Both the position numbers and the translations under genes were made by a program. DNA of 64,000 bases from Methanothrix harundinacea 6Ac (GTDB taxonomy: Archaea; Halobacteriota; Methanosarcinia; Methanotrichales; Methanotrichaceae), in the NCBI RefSeq assembly GCF_000235565.1, contig NC_017527.1, positions 1,736,001 to 1,800,000 of the forward strand, read 5' to 3'. Below, one piece after another: positions 1 through 8,390 of the stretch (position 1 is the first letter of the stretch; every line of letters begins with the position of its first letter). The notes beneath the pieces were generated by a model. That model had not been told where the DNA came from. It made no database searches and saw only the letters and a program-made list of their open reading frames with translations.

Positions 1-1066
1 ACTCCTTCCTCCTTCTCAAGAACAGGTAAATGAAGAACGGAACGCCGAGGAAGGATGTCATGATCCCCACCGGCAGGATCACCGGCGCGAGGACGGTCCT
101 GGCGACGGTGTCGGCGGCCAGGAGTATGAGGGCGCCGACGAGGGCCGAGGCCGGTAGAAGGAACCGATGGTCCCCCCCGACGACCATCCTTGTGATGTGG
201 GGCGCGACGAGTCCTATGAACCCGATCGTCCCGGTGAAACATATGACGCTCGCCGTGATGAGGGATGCCAGCATCATGCATAATACCCGTACGAACTCGA
301 CGTTCACCCCGAGGCTCTTGGCCGTCTCGTCCCCGGCCCCCATGGCGTTGATGTCCCAGGCGAAGTATACGAGGGCGACGGTGCAGACGACGGTCACCAT
401 GGCAATTATCGCCACCTTATCCCAGGATGACCGGCCGAGGCTTCCCATCATCCAGAATACCACCTCGTGGACCTGCTCGGACTTTCCGATGTACTGCAGG
501 AAGGATGTCATGGCACTGAATAGGTACATGATGGCGATCCCGGCGAGGATCATCGTCTCCGGGGTGATCCCCTTGTACCTGGCAAGGCCGTAGACGGTCA
601 TCGATGCCAGCATCGTGAATATGAACGCGTTTCCGACAATAAGCCACTGACCGCTGGCAAACCCGGCCCCGAGGATGATGGCGAGGGACGCCCCGAAGCT
701 GGCGGCGGATGCTATCCCGAGGGTGAAGGGGCTAGCCAGGGGGTTTTTTAAGATCCCCTGCATCGCAGCCCCGGCGACGGCTAGCCCCATCCCGGCGAAG
801 ATGGCCATCAGCACCCGGTGGAGCCGCAGCTGCCATACGATCGTCTCGATGAAGCTCGTCGTCTGGAACGTGTCGGGGAAGAACCGGGCCAGGATGGCGG
901 TGTAGACCTCGACCGGGGTGATCTTGGCGGAGCCGAGGGTGGCGGCGACCCCGGCCAGGACCACGATCCCGGCCACCGAAGCGAGGATGAAGAGGACCTT
1001 CCTCCCGACGAACCGGGAGTACTCATCCCTCAGCTCCGAGGCGTCTGCCGGCGTACCTGGTGACAT
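1..1066 (-). CDS. FecCD/BtuC-type ABC transporter permease (3' end outside window)
   Basis: Membrane permease of an ABC importer for iron complexes, haem or cobalamin. Reading the minus strand from the ATG at 1064-1066 gives 355 uninterrupted codons that run off the left edge, so the C-terminus is missing. The protein has a short charged N-terminus, a first hydrophobic segment near residues 20-40, and a chain of about nine hydrophobic helices. The family motifs RLHRVLMAIFAGMGLAVAGA and, late in the protein, GFIGLVAPHITRM are easily seen; the latter lies in the region that contacts the ATPase. No strong Shine-Dalgarno sequence precedes the ATG. A binding protein of the matching class lies at 5581-6642, also on the minus strand, and both promoters share a palindrome. 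Family call is firm; the substrate (Fe-siderophore, haem, B12) cannot be told from sequence. Confidence 0.93.
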   Translation of the reverse strand, partial: MSPGTPADASELRDEYSRFVGRKVLFILASVAGIVVLAGVAATLGSAKITPVEVYTAILARFFPDTFQTTSFIETIVWQLRLHRVLMAIFAGMGLAVAGAAMQGILKNPLASPFTLGIASAASFGASLAIILGAGFASGQWLIVGNAFIFTMLASMTVYGLARYKGITPETMILAGIAIMYLFSAMTSFLQYIGKSEQVHEVVFWMMGSLGRSSWDKVAIIAMVTVVCTVALVYFAWDINAMGAGDETAKSLGVNVEFVRVLCMMLASLITASVICFTGTIGFIGLVAPHITRMVVGGDHRFLLPASALVGALILLAADTVARTVLAPVILPVGIMTSFLGVPFFIYLFLRRRKE

Positions 1067-1084
1067 CAGACCGGGATAGACTAG

Positions 1085-1098
1085 TTATTCATTAATAA
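1085..1098. promoter_or_regulatory. Candidate operator TTATTCATTAATAA upstream of the FecCD gene
   Basis: A 14-bp element with TTATT/AATAA arms lies 19 bp upstream of the permease start in an A+T-rich divergent intergenic region (1067-1352). It matches 12 of 14 positions of the element at 6681-6694 upstream of the binding-protein gene. Two copies before two metal-uptake genes suggest a common regulator, possibly DtxR- or Fur-like; the regulator is inferred only. Confidence 0.4.
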
Positions 1099-1308
1099 TT
1101 CTTGCGGTATTAGTTTTACTATTTAATTTCTAGCCTTGAACACGTCTGGAGATCGGTTATATACGATAATCTTCCTCATCAATAGGCAAAATCCAACGGT
1201 TACATCAAATATCGGCATCAATAATTGGGGCCATCAATAGCTACTTATATACTTAAACTATAATATTAGTAAAATTTTTATTTAATTGGTAACACGAAAG
1301 AAAGTTTT

Positions 1309-1327
1309 ATATCATTTAGTATGATAT
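1309..1327. promoter_or_regulatory. Inverted repeat before the chelatase gene
   Basis: The arms ATATCAT and ATGATAT are separated by five bases and end 25 bp upstream of the ATG at 1353. The left arm overlaps a TATA-like TTTTATATC, so a bound protein could block transcription initiation. Function is inferred from position and symmetry. Confidence 0.35.
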
Positions 1328-1352
1328 GGTCCCTAATATCAGGTGAATACCG

Positions 1353-3398
1353 ATGCACCATTTAAAGAGAAGGACTCTTCCATTTACTTCCATAGTAGGC
1401 CAAGAGGAGATGAAATTCGCCCTCATCCTCAACGCCATAAACCCCCGGATAGGCGGGGTGCTCATAAGGGGGGATAAGGGGACGGCGAAGTCGACGGCAG
1501 TAAGGGCCCTGGCAGAACTTCTAGCAGATATCCCTGTGGTGGAGGGCTGCCCCTTCAACTGCAATCCTTACAACCCGGAGGAGATGTGCGACCTGTGCCA
1601 AGAGAGGGGGGAGAATCTGAAGGTCGCCTCCAGGAGGACTCCCGTCGTCGACCTGCCCCTGGGGTCCACCGAGGACAGGGTGGTGGGGTCCCTGGACGTC
1701 GAGAGGGCGATAAAGGAGGGGATCAAGGCCCTGGATCCCGGTATCCTGGCAGCGGCAAACCGGGGGATCCTCTACATCGACGAGGTGAACCTCCTCGATG
1801 ATCACGTCGCCGACGTCCTCCTGGACTCGGCCGCCATGGGGGTCAACGTCGTCGAGAGGGAGGGGATCTCCGTCGCCCACCCCGCCAAGTTCATCTTGGT
1901 GGGGACGATGAATCCGGAGGAGGGGGAGCTGCGGCCACAATTGCTGGACAGGTTCGGCCTCCAGGTCAACGTCGAGAGCATCGACGACGTCGACATGAGG
2001 ATGGAGATTGTGAAGGCCGCCGAGGAGTTTGAACGGGACCCTGAAGGCTTTGCCGAGGGGGCGAGGGTCCATCAGGAGGATCTACGCCTGAGGATAATGG
2101 ATGCAAAAGAGATCCTGAGCGACGCCCTTCTCGGCGACGACCTCCTCAGGGCGATGGCCTCCGCCTGCATAGATCTGGGGGTGAAGAGCCACAGGGCCGA
2201 GATAGTCATAACCAGGACCGCAAAGACGATCGCAGCTTTCGAGGGGAGGACTTGGGTGGAACAGAGGGATGTGGAGAGGGCGATGAAGTTAGCCCTTCCC
2301 CATCGGATGAGGTCGAAGCCCTTTGAGCCCCCATCCCTGAATGAGGAGAGGCTCAAGGAGTCCATCCAAAGACACCAGCCGAAGAAAGAGACGGAGAGTA
2401 ACGAGCCCGAAGAAAAGAGCGCGCCTCAGCAAGAAAGGCCCCAGACCGACCAGGAGGAGAGCGAGGGGAGCAGGAGAGAGCAACGGCCCAGAGAGGAGAA
2501 GGTCTTTGATATCGGCGACCCCATAGACCCGAGAAGGATGGAGATGCCCCGCCGAAGGGACGGAGTCGCCAGGAGAAAGTCCGGGGGCAGGAGAATGAAC
2601 TCCTTATCCCTCCGAAACTCGGGAAGGTATCTTCACTCCAGACTCTCCAAGGGGGGGATGGACATAGCTGTCGATGCCACGATCAGGGCCGCAGCCCCCC
2701 ACCAGAAAGGCCGCCGCGGGGCCAACGCCGTCAACGTACGGGGAGAAGATTTCCGGGAGAAGGAGAGGGTCAGAAAGGTCTCTGCCGTCGTCCTCTTCGT
2801 GGTGGATGCGAGCGGATCGATGGGATCGGTGAGGAGGATGGAATCGGCGAAGGGTGCCATCCTATCGATGTTGATGGACTCCTATCAGAAGAGGGATAAG
2901 GTGGGGATGGTCGCCTTCAGGAAGGGGGAGGCGGAAGTCTTGCTACCCCCCTCCTCCAGCGTCGATCTGGCGATGAAGAGGCTTCGAGAGCTTCCCACCG
3001 GAGGGAAAACGCCCCTCTCTTCGGGGATAGCCAAGGGTCTGAGAGCCCTCCAGGCGGAGATCAAAAAGGACTCAGAGACGAAGCCGATAATGGTTCTGAT
3101 ATCGGACGGCAGAGCGAACGTCTCCACGGGGGGTAATATAAAAGAAGAGCTGATGGCAATCTCCGAGCAGGCCCGGATGAGCGGCGTTCACACCATAGTG
3201 GTGGATACGGAGGTGGTGGAGAGTTCCTTTATGGAGATTAGGCTTGGGTACTGCCGTGAGATAGCGGTGGCCTCAGGAGGACGTTACCATCGGATATCAA
3301 GCCTCAGCTCCGATGCCATATTCGAGATAGTGGATCGGGAAGAGAAGCTCCTCTTCGAGGCCAACACCTTAATCGATGCTTCTAATGCCCATTTTTGA
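1353..3398 (+). CDS. ChlI/ChlD-like AAA+ and vWA chelatase subunit (cobalto/magnesium/nickel chelatase type)
   Basis: A 681-residue fusion of the motor (ChlI/BchI) and vWA (ChlD/BchD) parts of a class I metal chelatase, which use ATP to drive metal insertion into a tetrapyrrole. The AAA+ domain has Walker [10 protein letters not shown] (about 40-48) and Walker B-like [12 protein letters not shown] (about 139-150). Between Walker A and B is a cysteine cluster CPFNCN...MCDLC typical of archaeal cobaltochelatase-type proteins. A charged linker (about 340-440) leads to a vWA domain with the MIDAS motif DASGSMGS near 485. The start has AGGTGA six bases upstream. The large catalytic subunit (CobN/ChlH) is not intact here; only a decayed fragment of one lies at 5106-5366. 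In methanogens such proteins may serve cobalamin or F430 synthesis; which one is unknown. Confidence 0.9.
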   Translation: MHHLKRRTLPFTSIVGQEEMKFALILNAINPRIGGVLIRGDKGTAKSTAVRALAELLADIPVVEGCPFNCNPYNPEEMCDLCQERGENLKVASRRTPVVDLPLGSTEDRVVGSLDVERAIKEGIKALDPGILAAANRGILYIDEVNLLDDHVADVLLDSAAMGVNVVEREGISVAHPAKFILVGTMNPEEGELRPQLLDRFGLQVNVESIDDVDMRMEIVKAAEEFERDPEGFAEGARVHQEDLRLRIMDAKEILSDALLGDDLLRAMASACIDLGVKSHRAEIVITRTAKTIAAFEGRTWVEQRDVERAMKLALPHRMRSKPFEPPSLNEERLKESIQRHQPKKETESNEPEEKSAPQQERPQTDQEESEGSRREQRPREEKVFDIGDPIDPRRMEMPRRRDGVARRKSGGRRMNSLSLRNSGRYLHSRLSKGGMDIAVDATIRAAAPHQKGRRGANAVNVRGEDFREKERVRKVSAVVLFVVDASGSMGSVRRMESAKGAILSMLMDSYQKRDKVGMVAFRKGEAEVLLPPSSSVDLAMKRLRELPTGGKTPLSSGIAKGLRALQAEIKKDSETKPIMVLISDGRANVSTGGNIKEELMAISEQARMSGVHTIVVDTEVVESSFMEIRLGYCREIAVASGGRYHRISSLSSDAIFEIVDREEKLLFEANTLIDASNAHF

Positions 3399-3410
3399 GG
3401 AGGGTAAGAG

Positions 3411-4274
3411 ATGAGGCCTGCGATCCTGGCGGATAAGCTGACCAAAGATTATGCCGGAAGGAGGGTTGTCAGCCGACTCGACCTCCGGGTCGAGAAGGGC
3501 GAGCTCTTCGGTTTCCTCGGTCCAAACGGCGCCGGCAAGACCACCACTATGAGGATGCTGACTACCCTCACCAAGCCGACCTCAGGAAAGGTCGAGATCA
3601 ACGGATTTGACGTCGCTGCTGACGGAAGAAATATCAAGGCGAGCTTCGGAATAGTTCAGCAGCATCTGAGCCTCAACAGGGAGCTTACGGTGAGGGAGAA
3701 CCTGGAGCTTCACGCCCGCCTTCACCACATCGGCCGAAGAGAGCGGAAGGAGAGGATCGACGAGCTTCTCGACTACGTGGAGATGACGGAGAAGCAGGAT
3801 CAGCTGATCGACAGGATCTCCGAGGGGATGAAGAGGAGGACGATGATAGCTCGTGCCCTCATACACCGGCCAAAGTTGATATTTCTTGACGAGCCGACGG
3901 TGGGGCTCGACGCCCAGACCCGCAGGAGAGTCTGGGATCTGATCCGGGCGATGAACTCTGATGGTGCCACCGTATTTCTCACCACTCACTACATCGAAGA
4001 GGCTGAGGCACTCTGCAAAAGGGTGGGGATAATTCACCAGGGCAATATGATCGCCCTCGGAAGGCCAGAAGATCTCTGCAGGGATGTCGGATCTATCGCC
4101 GTCGAGGCGAGGCGGAAGGGGGGCGAAACAAGCTACCTGTACTTTCCGGATCGGCCCTCGGCGGCTGAATATGTTCAGACTCAGTCTCAGGATTTCGGAA
4201 ATATAGTTATCCGAGAGTCGAACCTGGAGGACGTCTTCATCGAGCTGACCGGCCGAAAGGTAGTGGGTGGGTAA
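3411..4274 (+). CDS. ABC transporter ATP-binding protein (DrrA/ABC-2 type)
   Basis: A 287-residue ABC ATPase that would power the membrane protein encoded directly downstream. Walker A is GPNGAGKT (residues 37-44), the Q-loop is in GIVQQHLSLNRELT, and Walker B is LIFLDEPTVGLD followed by the H-loop in TTHYIEEAE. The C-terminal extension after about residue 220 is the type seen in DrrA-like exporters. The signature loop reads ISEGMKRR instead of the usual LSGGQ, a mild departure seen in divergent exporters. It starts 12 bp after the chelatase gene, with GAGGAGGG upstream, and overlaps the permease by 8 bp, so the three genes probably form one transcript. Substrate unknown; an exported metal or tetrapyrrole is a guess from context only. 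Confidence 0.92.
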   Translation: MRPAILADKLTKDYAGRRVVSRLDLRVEKGELFGFLGPNGAGKTTTMRMLTTLTKPTSGKVEINGFDVAADGRNIKASFGIVQQHLSLNRELTVRENLELHARLHHIGRRERKERIDELLDYVEMTEKQDQLIDRISEGMKRRTMIARALIHRPKLIFLDEPTVGLDAQTRRRVWDLIRAMNSDGATVFLTTHYIEEAEALCKRVGIIHQGNMIALGRPEDLCRDVGSIAVEARRKGGETSYLYFPDRPSAAEYVQTQSQDFGNIVIRESNLEDVFIELTGRKVVGG

Positions 4275-5010
4275 GATGGACTTCTACACTATCCTCTGGG
4301 CCGACTTGATGATCATGAGGCGAAGGATGACGAGGTACCTCGTCACGACCCTAGTCAGCCCAATTCTCTACCTCTTCGCCTTCGGCTGGGGCCTCGGGAG
4401 AGATATAAGCATCGAAGGGGCTAGCTATCTAGACTTCGTGATTCCGGGGATCATAGCTCTCACGGCCATGAACAGCAGTTTCGTCGGGGCCGGGGCGAGG
4501 CTGAACGTAGATCGGCTATTCTTTAGAAGCTTCGACGAGTTTCTCATGGTGCCGATCAGCACTTTGTCGCTAGTATTCGGCAAGGCGATGATCGGGGTAT
4601 TTCGGGGCCTGGTCAGCTCCATTGCCTTTCTGGCCGTTGCCCTCCTTCTGTCCCCCACCTTCAGCCTAGGTCCCCTTTTCCTGGTGAGCCTCGTTCTAAC
4701 GTGCCTCTCGTTCTCATTTTTGGGGGTGCTAGCGGCCCTTCTGGCCAAGTCTCATGAAGACATGAACACCTTCAGCAGCCTTATTCTTTTGCCCATGACC
4801 TTTCTTGCTGGAACTTTCTTCTCTCTATCCCAGGTTTCCGGTGCCCTAAAGCTAGGACTTTATGTCCTTCCCCTGACCCATTCGAGTCTATGCCTTCGGG
4901 CTGCAGCGCTGAACCAACCCTTCCCTTGGACGTCTTTTGTTGTCATATGTCTCTTTGTCTTCCTTTTCCTAGCGGCATCTATTGCGACCCTGAGACAGAT
5001 TAGCGAATAA
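4267..5010 (+). CDS. ABC-2 type transporter permease
   Basis: A 247-residue membrane protein with about six hydrophobic helices, the partner of the ATPase whose last 8 bp it overlaps. The ABC2_membrane pattern is clear: an N-terminal cytosolic stretch, helix near 25-45, FLMVPISTLSLVFGKA in the conserved coupling region, and the late segment LILLPMTFLAGTFFSLSQV (about 170-190), which is a hallmark of DrrB/ABC-2 permeases. A GTG-rich junction (GGTGGGTAAG) supplies the ribosome-binding context for the ATG. It is the last intact gene of the 1353-5010 group; A+T-rich DNA and a pseudogene follow. Confidence 0.92.
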   Translation: MGKMDFYTILWADLMIMRRRMTRYLVTTLVSPILYLFAFGWGLGRDISIEGASYLDFVIPGIIALTAMNSSFVGAGARLNVDRLFFRSFDEFLMVPISTLSLVFGKAMIGVFRGLVSSIAFLAVALLLSPTFSLGPLFLVSLVLTCLSFSFLGVLAALLAKSHEDMNTFSSLILLPMTFLAGTFFSLSQVSGALKLGLYVLPLTHSSLCLRAAALNQPFPWTSFVVICLFVFLFLAASIATLRQISE

Positions 5011-5105
5011 ATAAAGAGTTAATATACAACATCTTAAAATTTTTATAAGATTCGCTCATTGCTTATCGTCTAAGGATATAATCCTGAGCTTTATATTTCT
5101 ACAGG

Positions 5106-5366
5106 AACGGCTACGCCTGCAGTAAGGGCGGACGGGTCAGCGGCTCGGAGGCGACGAGCTGGAAGGTCGACGACTGGGTCTTCGACGAGATCGCTAGGAC
5201 CTCAGTCCTTGACGACGAGATAGGGCGCTTATTCGAGGTGGAGAACGCCTGGGCGATGTAGGAGATCGGCCGGCGGCTCCTGGGGGCGAGCGAGCGGTGC
5301 CGCTGGGACTCCGACCCTGAGGCGATGGTTGAGTATACGCCGCACGCCTCGAGATGGTGGGGTTGA
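5106..5366 (+). pseudogene. cobN: Remnant of the CobN/ChlH large chelatase subunit (C-terminal end)
   Basis: In the frame beginning at 5106 the DNA encodes a stretch that I recognise as the extreme C-terminus of CobN/ChlH: a run containing SGSEATSWKVDDWVFDEIA, then LFEVENAWAM, an in-frame TAG (5259-5261), then EIGRRLLGASERCRWDSDPE up to a TGA at 5364. CobN proteins end with a VDDWMYE motif followed by N-(P/A)-(W/Y)-A-L and an ERLLEAIERGxWxAxPE segment, which this fits residue for residue. The TAG replaces the codon after AM, and nothing upstream of 5106 is coding. So only about 86 codons remain of a protein of over 1,000 residues. It sits 96 bp behind the transporter genes of the chelatase group, implying loss of a local cobN. 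Assignment rests on my memory of the family; an alignment would settle it. Confidence 0.72.
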
Positions 5367-5511
5367 TCAATGATAGGCACGGCGAGGCTGGCGAGAGCTT
5401 CTGTTGTGGAATGCTGTACGACTTTCAACCTCCGGAAGGTCGATGCATGGCGGGAGACGATATCGAGGATTCCGGAGATCTGACCCTCGATCGAAGACTA
5501 TGGTTTGCTAC

Positions 5512-5548
5512 AAAAAAACCGTCGAGCTGCCGGGATGAGGCCGGCAGC
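5512..5548 (-). terminator. Hairpin plus T-tract behind the metal-binding protein gene
   Basis: On the minus strand, 33 bp after the stop of the 5581-6642 gene, a perfect 8-bp stem (GCTGCCGG / CCGGCAGC, 5526-5533 and 5541-5548) with a 7-nt loop is followed seven bases later by seven T residues (5512-5518). This is a convincing intrinsic-type terminator for that gene. Confidence 0.6.
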
Positions 5549-5580
5549 GGAGCGGATCACCCCCGACGGTCCGGCCATCT

Positions 5581-6642
5581 TCAGATCGCCGGGTAGACGA
5601 AGAAGTTCTCCTCGGGGTATTTTAGCCCCCTCATCTCCAGGTACTCCCGGTAGACCCCCTCGGGGTCGAGCTCCGCCTCGGGGTGGATCATCTCCGCCCA
5701 GTAGGTGAGGCCGACGACGGCTCCCGTCCCCAGGGTTATGTCCCTGAAGATGACGTAGACCCTGCCGTCCTCCGCGGCGGGGGTGGAGTCAGCTCCGGGG
5801 CGGCTCTCGATCTCTCCGACGAAGGCCTCCATCTCGGTGGTGTTCGTCCAGCCGAGCTGGTTTATCGCCGCCGGGACCTTGATTATCACCTCGGGCATCA
5901 GGGCGAGGACCGTCTCCCATTCCACCTTGGGGTTCGCCTCATCCGCGGCGATGACGTTCTCCCCGCCGGCGAGGGCGATCATCTCGGAGGGGGCAGATCC
6001 CTGGCCATAGGTCCAGAGGGCCCCCAGGTCCGAGGCGGACCCGCCCTCGACGTAGACCCGGGGCCTACCGAGCCCCGAGACCGCCTCGACTACAGAGGCC
6101 TTCTTCTCGCCGACCCAGAGGTTGTAGGCCTCGGCCTCAGACTCCCGGTCCAGGACCTCTCCGAGGAGGGCCATCTCCTCCTCCAGGTTCTCTGGTTTGT
6201 AGAGGTCGAGGCCCAGGACCTCGATCTCCTCGAAGGGGGCGAGGTTCTCATCCACCTCTGCCGCCTTGCTGGCATAGCAGATCACCAGCATCCCCGCCCC
6301 CATCTCCCCGTCCTCCTCCCTTCCGAGGTCGGCTATCTTCTCGTAGTTGAACTCCTTCCAGGTCCCCACCGTCTCCCAGTCGCGAGAGAACTCGGTGAAG
6401 TAGTGGGCCTTGTAGGAGATGTCCACCGACCCCACGATCTTCTCGACCTCCCCGAGGATGCTCACCGCCTCGGCAGCATCGGAGTTGAGGACGACGATCT
6501 TCTCAACGGGGCCTTCTATCGTCACGGATCTCCCCGCCGAGTCGGTGACGGTCAGGGGATAATCGACGGCCACCGCCATCCCCGAGGTCAAAAAGACGCT
6601 CAGGGTTAAAAGCAAGATCAAAGGCACTTTCTTCAAAATCAA
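5581..6642 (-). CDS. ABC transporter substrate-binding protein for iron or another metal complex (FecB/BtuF-like)
   Basis: A 353-residue secreted binding protein. The first 25 residues are a signal peptide (MILKKVPLILLLTLSVFLTSG), followed by the helical-backbone binding-protein fold: PLTVTDSAGRSVTIEGPVEKIVVLNSD is the standard opening of FecB/BtuF proteins in archaea. Class III binding proteins deliver ligand to FecCD permeases such as the one at 1-1066. The start is TTG at 6640-6642, supported by AAAGGTGG immediately upstream; no ATG is suitable. A second protein of the same family is at 35761-36801, and both end with a V-Y-P segment. The gene is monocistronic by appearance, with a terminator behind it and two palindromes in its promoter. 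Ligand unknown. Confidence 0.9.
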   Translation of the reverse strand: MILKKVPLILLLTLSVFLTSGMAVAVDYPLTVTDSAGRSVTIEGPVEKIVVLNSDAAEAVSILGEVEKIVGSVDISYKAHYFTEFSRDWETVGTWKEFNYEKIADLGREEDGEMGAGMLVICYASKAAEVDENLAPFEEIEVLGLDLYKPENLEEEMALLGEVLDRESEAEAYNLWVGEKKASVVEAVSGLGRPRVYVEGGSASDLGALWTYGQGSAPSEMIALAGGENVIAADEANPKVEWETVLALMPEVIIKVPAAINQLGWTNTTEMEAFVGEIESRPGADSTPAAEDGRVYVIFRDITLGTGAVVGLTYWAEMIHPEAELDPEGVYREYLEMRGLKYPEENFFVYPAI

Positions 6643-6665
6643 GCCACCTTTCAGCTTTTTAATGT

Positions 6666-6694
6666 AGATCTCGAAGATCTTTATTAACTAATAA
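6666..6694. promoter_or_regulatory. Two adjacent palindromes in the binding-protein promoter
   Basis: AGATCT-CGA-AGATCT (6666-6680) is followed directly by TTATTAACTAATAA (6681-6694, arms TTATTA/TAATAA). They lie 24-52 bp upstream of the TTG start of the minus-strand gene. The second element resembles 1085-1098 before the FecCD gene, so a shared metal-responsive repressor is a reasonable inference. Confidence 0.45.
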
Positions 6695-6803
6695 GAATTT
6701 CGGTCGATAATTTGTAATTTGAGGCGGAGACCGAAAGCCGGATTAATGGGACCCGCCCATATCCGGCAGCCCTGGAGCCTGTACCCTCGGCTATACTCTA
6801 AAG

Positions 6804-7100
6804 ATGGGGATCTCGATGGACTGGGAAGTCGTAGGTTACGCCGCTGCAGCCCTGACGATGTTCGGCTTTCTGCCGCAGCTCTTGAAGATGGTGAGGACGA
6901 AGTCCGTGGACGACGTAAGCCTCCTCATGATGGTCCAGATGGGTCTGGGGGTCTCTCTCTGGCTCGCCTACGGCCTCCACCTCGAAAACTCCCCCCTGAT
7001 CGTGGCCAACTTCGTATCCCTGTCGATCCTGGCCCTCGGCCTCGTCGTCTACTTCAGATACACCACCAATAGATACCTCACCAGAAGATACTTCAGATAA
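6804..7100 (+). CDS. SemiSWEET-like PQ-loop membrane protein
   Basis: A 98-residue protein with three predicted helices, the size of one SWEET/SemiSWEET repeat; such proteins dimerise to move sugars or other small solutes by facilitated diffusion. The first helix carries the family PQ motif (FGFLPQLLKMVRTKSVDDVS, about residues 20-40), and the second helix contains GVSLWLAYGLHLENSPLIVAN, where W and N match the conserved substrate-site pattern W...(N). A second ATG at 6816 is an alternative start. A TATA-like CTATACTCTA lies 10 bp upstream, too close for a leadered message, so the true promoter is uncertain. Substrate cannot be inferred. Confidence 0.85.
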   Translation: MGISMDWEVVGYAAAALTMFGFLPQLLKMVRTKSVDDVSLLMMVQMGLGVSLWLAYGLHLENSPLIVANFVSLSILALGLVVYFRYTTNRYLTRRYFR

Positions 7101-7169
7101 GAAGAAGAACTGGCTTTGAGGCGGGGTGAGGCTTATCGCCAATCGCCGGCCATTGAGAGGAGGATTTCC

Positions 7170-7592
7170 ATGATGGAGATGCTGACGAAGTTCCAGAACG
7201 CCGTTCTGATCTTGCTCACCTGGATGATGGCCCTGGTCGTCTTTCTCGCGACGGCAGAGCTCTTTTACATCGTCGCAAAGGAGATCGTCTCCCCTCCCCT
7301 CATCCTCCTGGGGATCGACCAGCTCCTGGAGATCTTCGGGTACTTCCTCCTGGTTCTGATAGGGATAGAGCTCCTCGAGACCTTCAGGATATACCTCGCT
7401 GAGAAGGTTATCAACGTCCAGGTCGTCCTTCTGGTGGCGATCATCGCCATCGCGAGGAAGGTGATAATCCTGGACGTCACGAAGCTTCCGAGCATGACCC
7501 TGATCGGGATAGCGGCGATCGTCGTCTCCCTCTCTGCGGGCTACTACCTGGTGAAGAAGAGCCAGCAGGACGAGAAGGCGTGCAGGCTGTAG
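7170..7592 (+). CDS. PsiE-like small membrane protein
   Basis: A 140-residue protein with four hydrophobic helices that resembles the phosphate-starvation-inducible PsiE family, whose molecular role is not known. The pattern AELFYIVAKEIV...LLGIDQLLEIFGYFLLVLIGIELLE..RIYL followed by VLLVAIIAIARKVIILDV is characteristic. The reading frame is open from 7116, but the ATG at 7170 has GAGAGGAGG eight bases upstream and gives the normal family length, so I prefer it. It stands 69 bp behind the SemiSWEET-like gene and may be cotranscribed with it. Confidence 0.8.
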   Translation: MMEMLTKFQNAVLILLTWMMALVVFLATAELFYIVAKEIVSPPLILLGIDQLLEIFGYFLLVLIGIELLETFRIYLAEKVINVQVVLLVAIIAIARKVIILDVTKLPSMTLIGIAAIVVSLSAGYYLVKKSQQDEKACRL

Positions 7593-7699
7593 ACGGGCTC
7601 CCATGCCGGATCGAGGCTTTACTACCACGGTCGGATCCAACCCGGTGCGAACCCTTTAATCCGATCGGGGCGTAACTCTCCCCGTGGAGGAGAGACGAC

Positions 7700-8338
7700 A
7701 TGATCCCCGAAGATAATTGGACCGATCCGCCCGAGAGGGTCAGGGCCGCCCTGGAGGAGGTGGCGGACGGCTACTCTGACCTGGCCTCCGAACTCCGGGC
7801 CGACCTGGCGGGTGCGGAAGGCACAGAGGCGGTTTTAGAGCTGGCGGAGAGGTCGGCCCTGGAGATGCTGGAGAGGCTTCCTCTGAGCCCCGTCTACTGC
7901 CCCTTCTGCACCATCCACCGGCCCGGGGCCGTCGACTGTCAGGGGTGCGGATACGCCGCCAGGTACGGCCGATGCACCGAGGCTGGGACCCCCTACAACC
8001 GGGCGATCATGGCCCACTACGACCTGGTGGAGGCGGTGGAAGACCTCCGGGGGGGGCGGCAGATATCGGCCCCCTCGATACCGAAAGAGGAGCTCCGGGC
8101 CGCCCTGGGAGATCAGGCGGACCGGGTGAAGGATCTCGCAGGGAGGTTTCAGAGGAGGGTCAGAAGGGCCCGGTCGTCGGAGGAGCTGATGGCCCTGAAG
8201 ACGGAGTTCATGGCCGATCTCGTGGGGTCTCTCCCCATCGATAGGGTCTCCGGCCTCTGCGGCTTCGACGACCGCCCCCTCTTGGAGGCGAAGAGGGGGG
8301 CCCTCCAGGGGCTGAGGCGCCACTGGCCCGCAGCCTAA
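7700..8338 (+). CDS. Unrecognised protein with a four-Cys (zinc-ribbon-like) motif
   Basis: A 212-residue soluble, acidic, mostly helical protein that I do not recognise. Residues around 73-92 hold CPFC-(9)-CQGC, a CxxC...CxxC arrangement fit for one zinc ion, inside a segment rich in aromatic residues (VYCPFCTIHRPG; GCGYAARYGRCTEAG). The flanking halves are charged helices without membrane segments. Its ATG has GTGGAGGAGAG nine bases upstream. The gene stands alone between the PsiE-like gene and a convergent group, so context gives no hint of function. The high-GC codon choice matches the neighbours, which supports a real, native gene. Confidence 0.7.
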   Translation: MIPEDNWTDPPERVRAALEEVADGYSDLASELRADLAGAEGTEAVLELAERSALEMLERLPLSPVYCPFCTIHRPGAVDCQGCGYAARYGRCTEAGTPYNRAIMAHYDLVEAVEDLRGGRQISAPSIPKEELRAALGDQADRVKDLAGRFQRRVRRARSSEELMALKTEFMADLVGSLPIDRVSGLCGFDDRPLLEAKRGALQGLRRHWPAA

Positions 8339-8390
8339 AGCCGCCATGATCTGGCAGGTTCGGCCCCGTCGAGGCCGCCCTCCCGCCTCT

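Noticed and set aside
30-593. Long plus-strand reading frames opposite the FecCD, fdhA, cooS, polC and other GC-rich genes
   Set aside because: They are antisense shadows caused by high GC content; their products are Arg/Gly/Pro-rich without recognisable motifs, while the opposite strand encodes clear families.
5259-5261. In-frame TAG in the CobN-like remnant as a possible pyrrolysine codon
   Set aside because: The fragment has no start and lacks nearly all of the CobN protein, so it is a pseudogene; CobN is not a pyrrolysine protein and nothing here indicates a Pyl system.
5354-5596. Possible 80-residue plus-strand gene between the cobN remnant and the binding-protein gene
   Set aside because: Low-complexity composition, no ribosome-binding site, and it runs through the terminator hairpin of the minus-strand gene.
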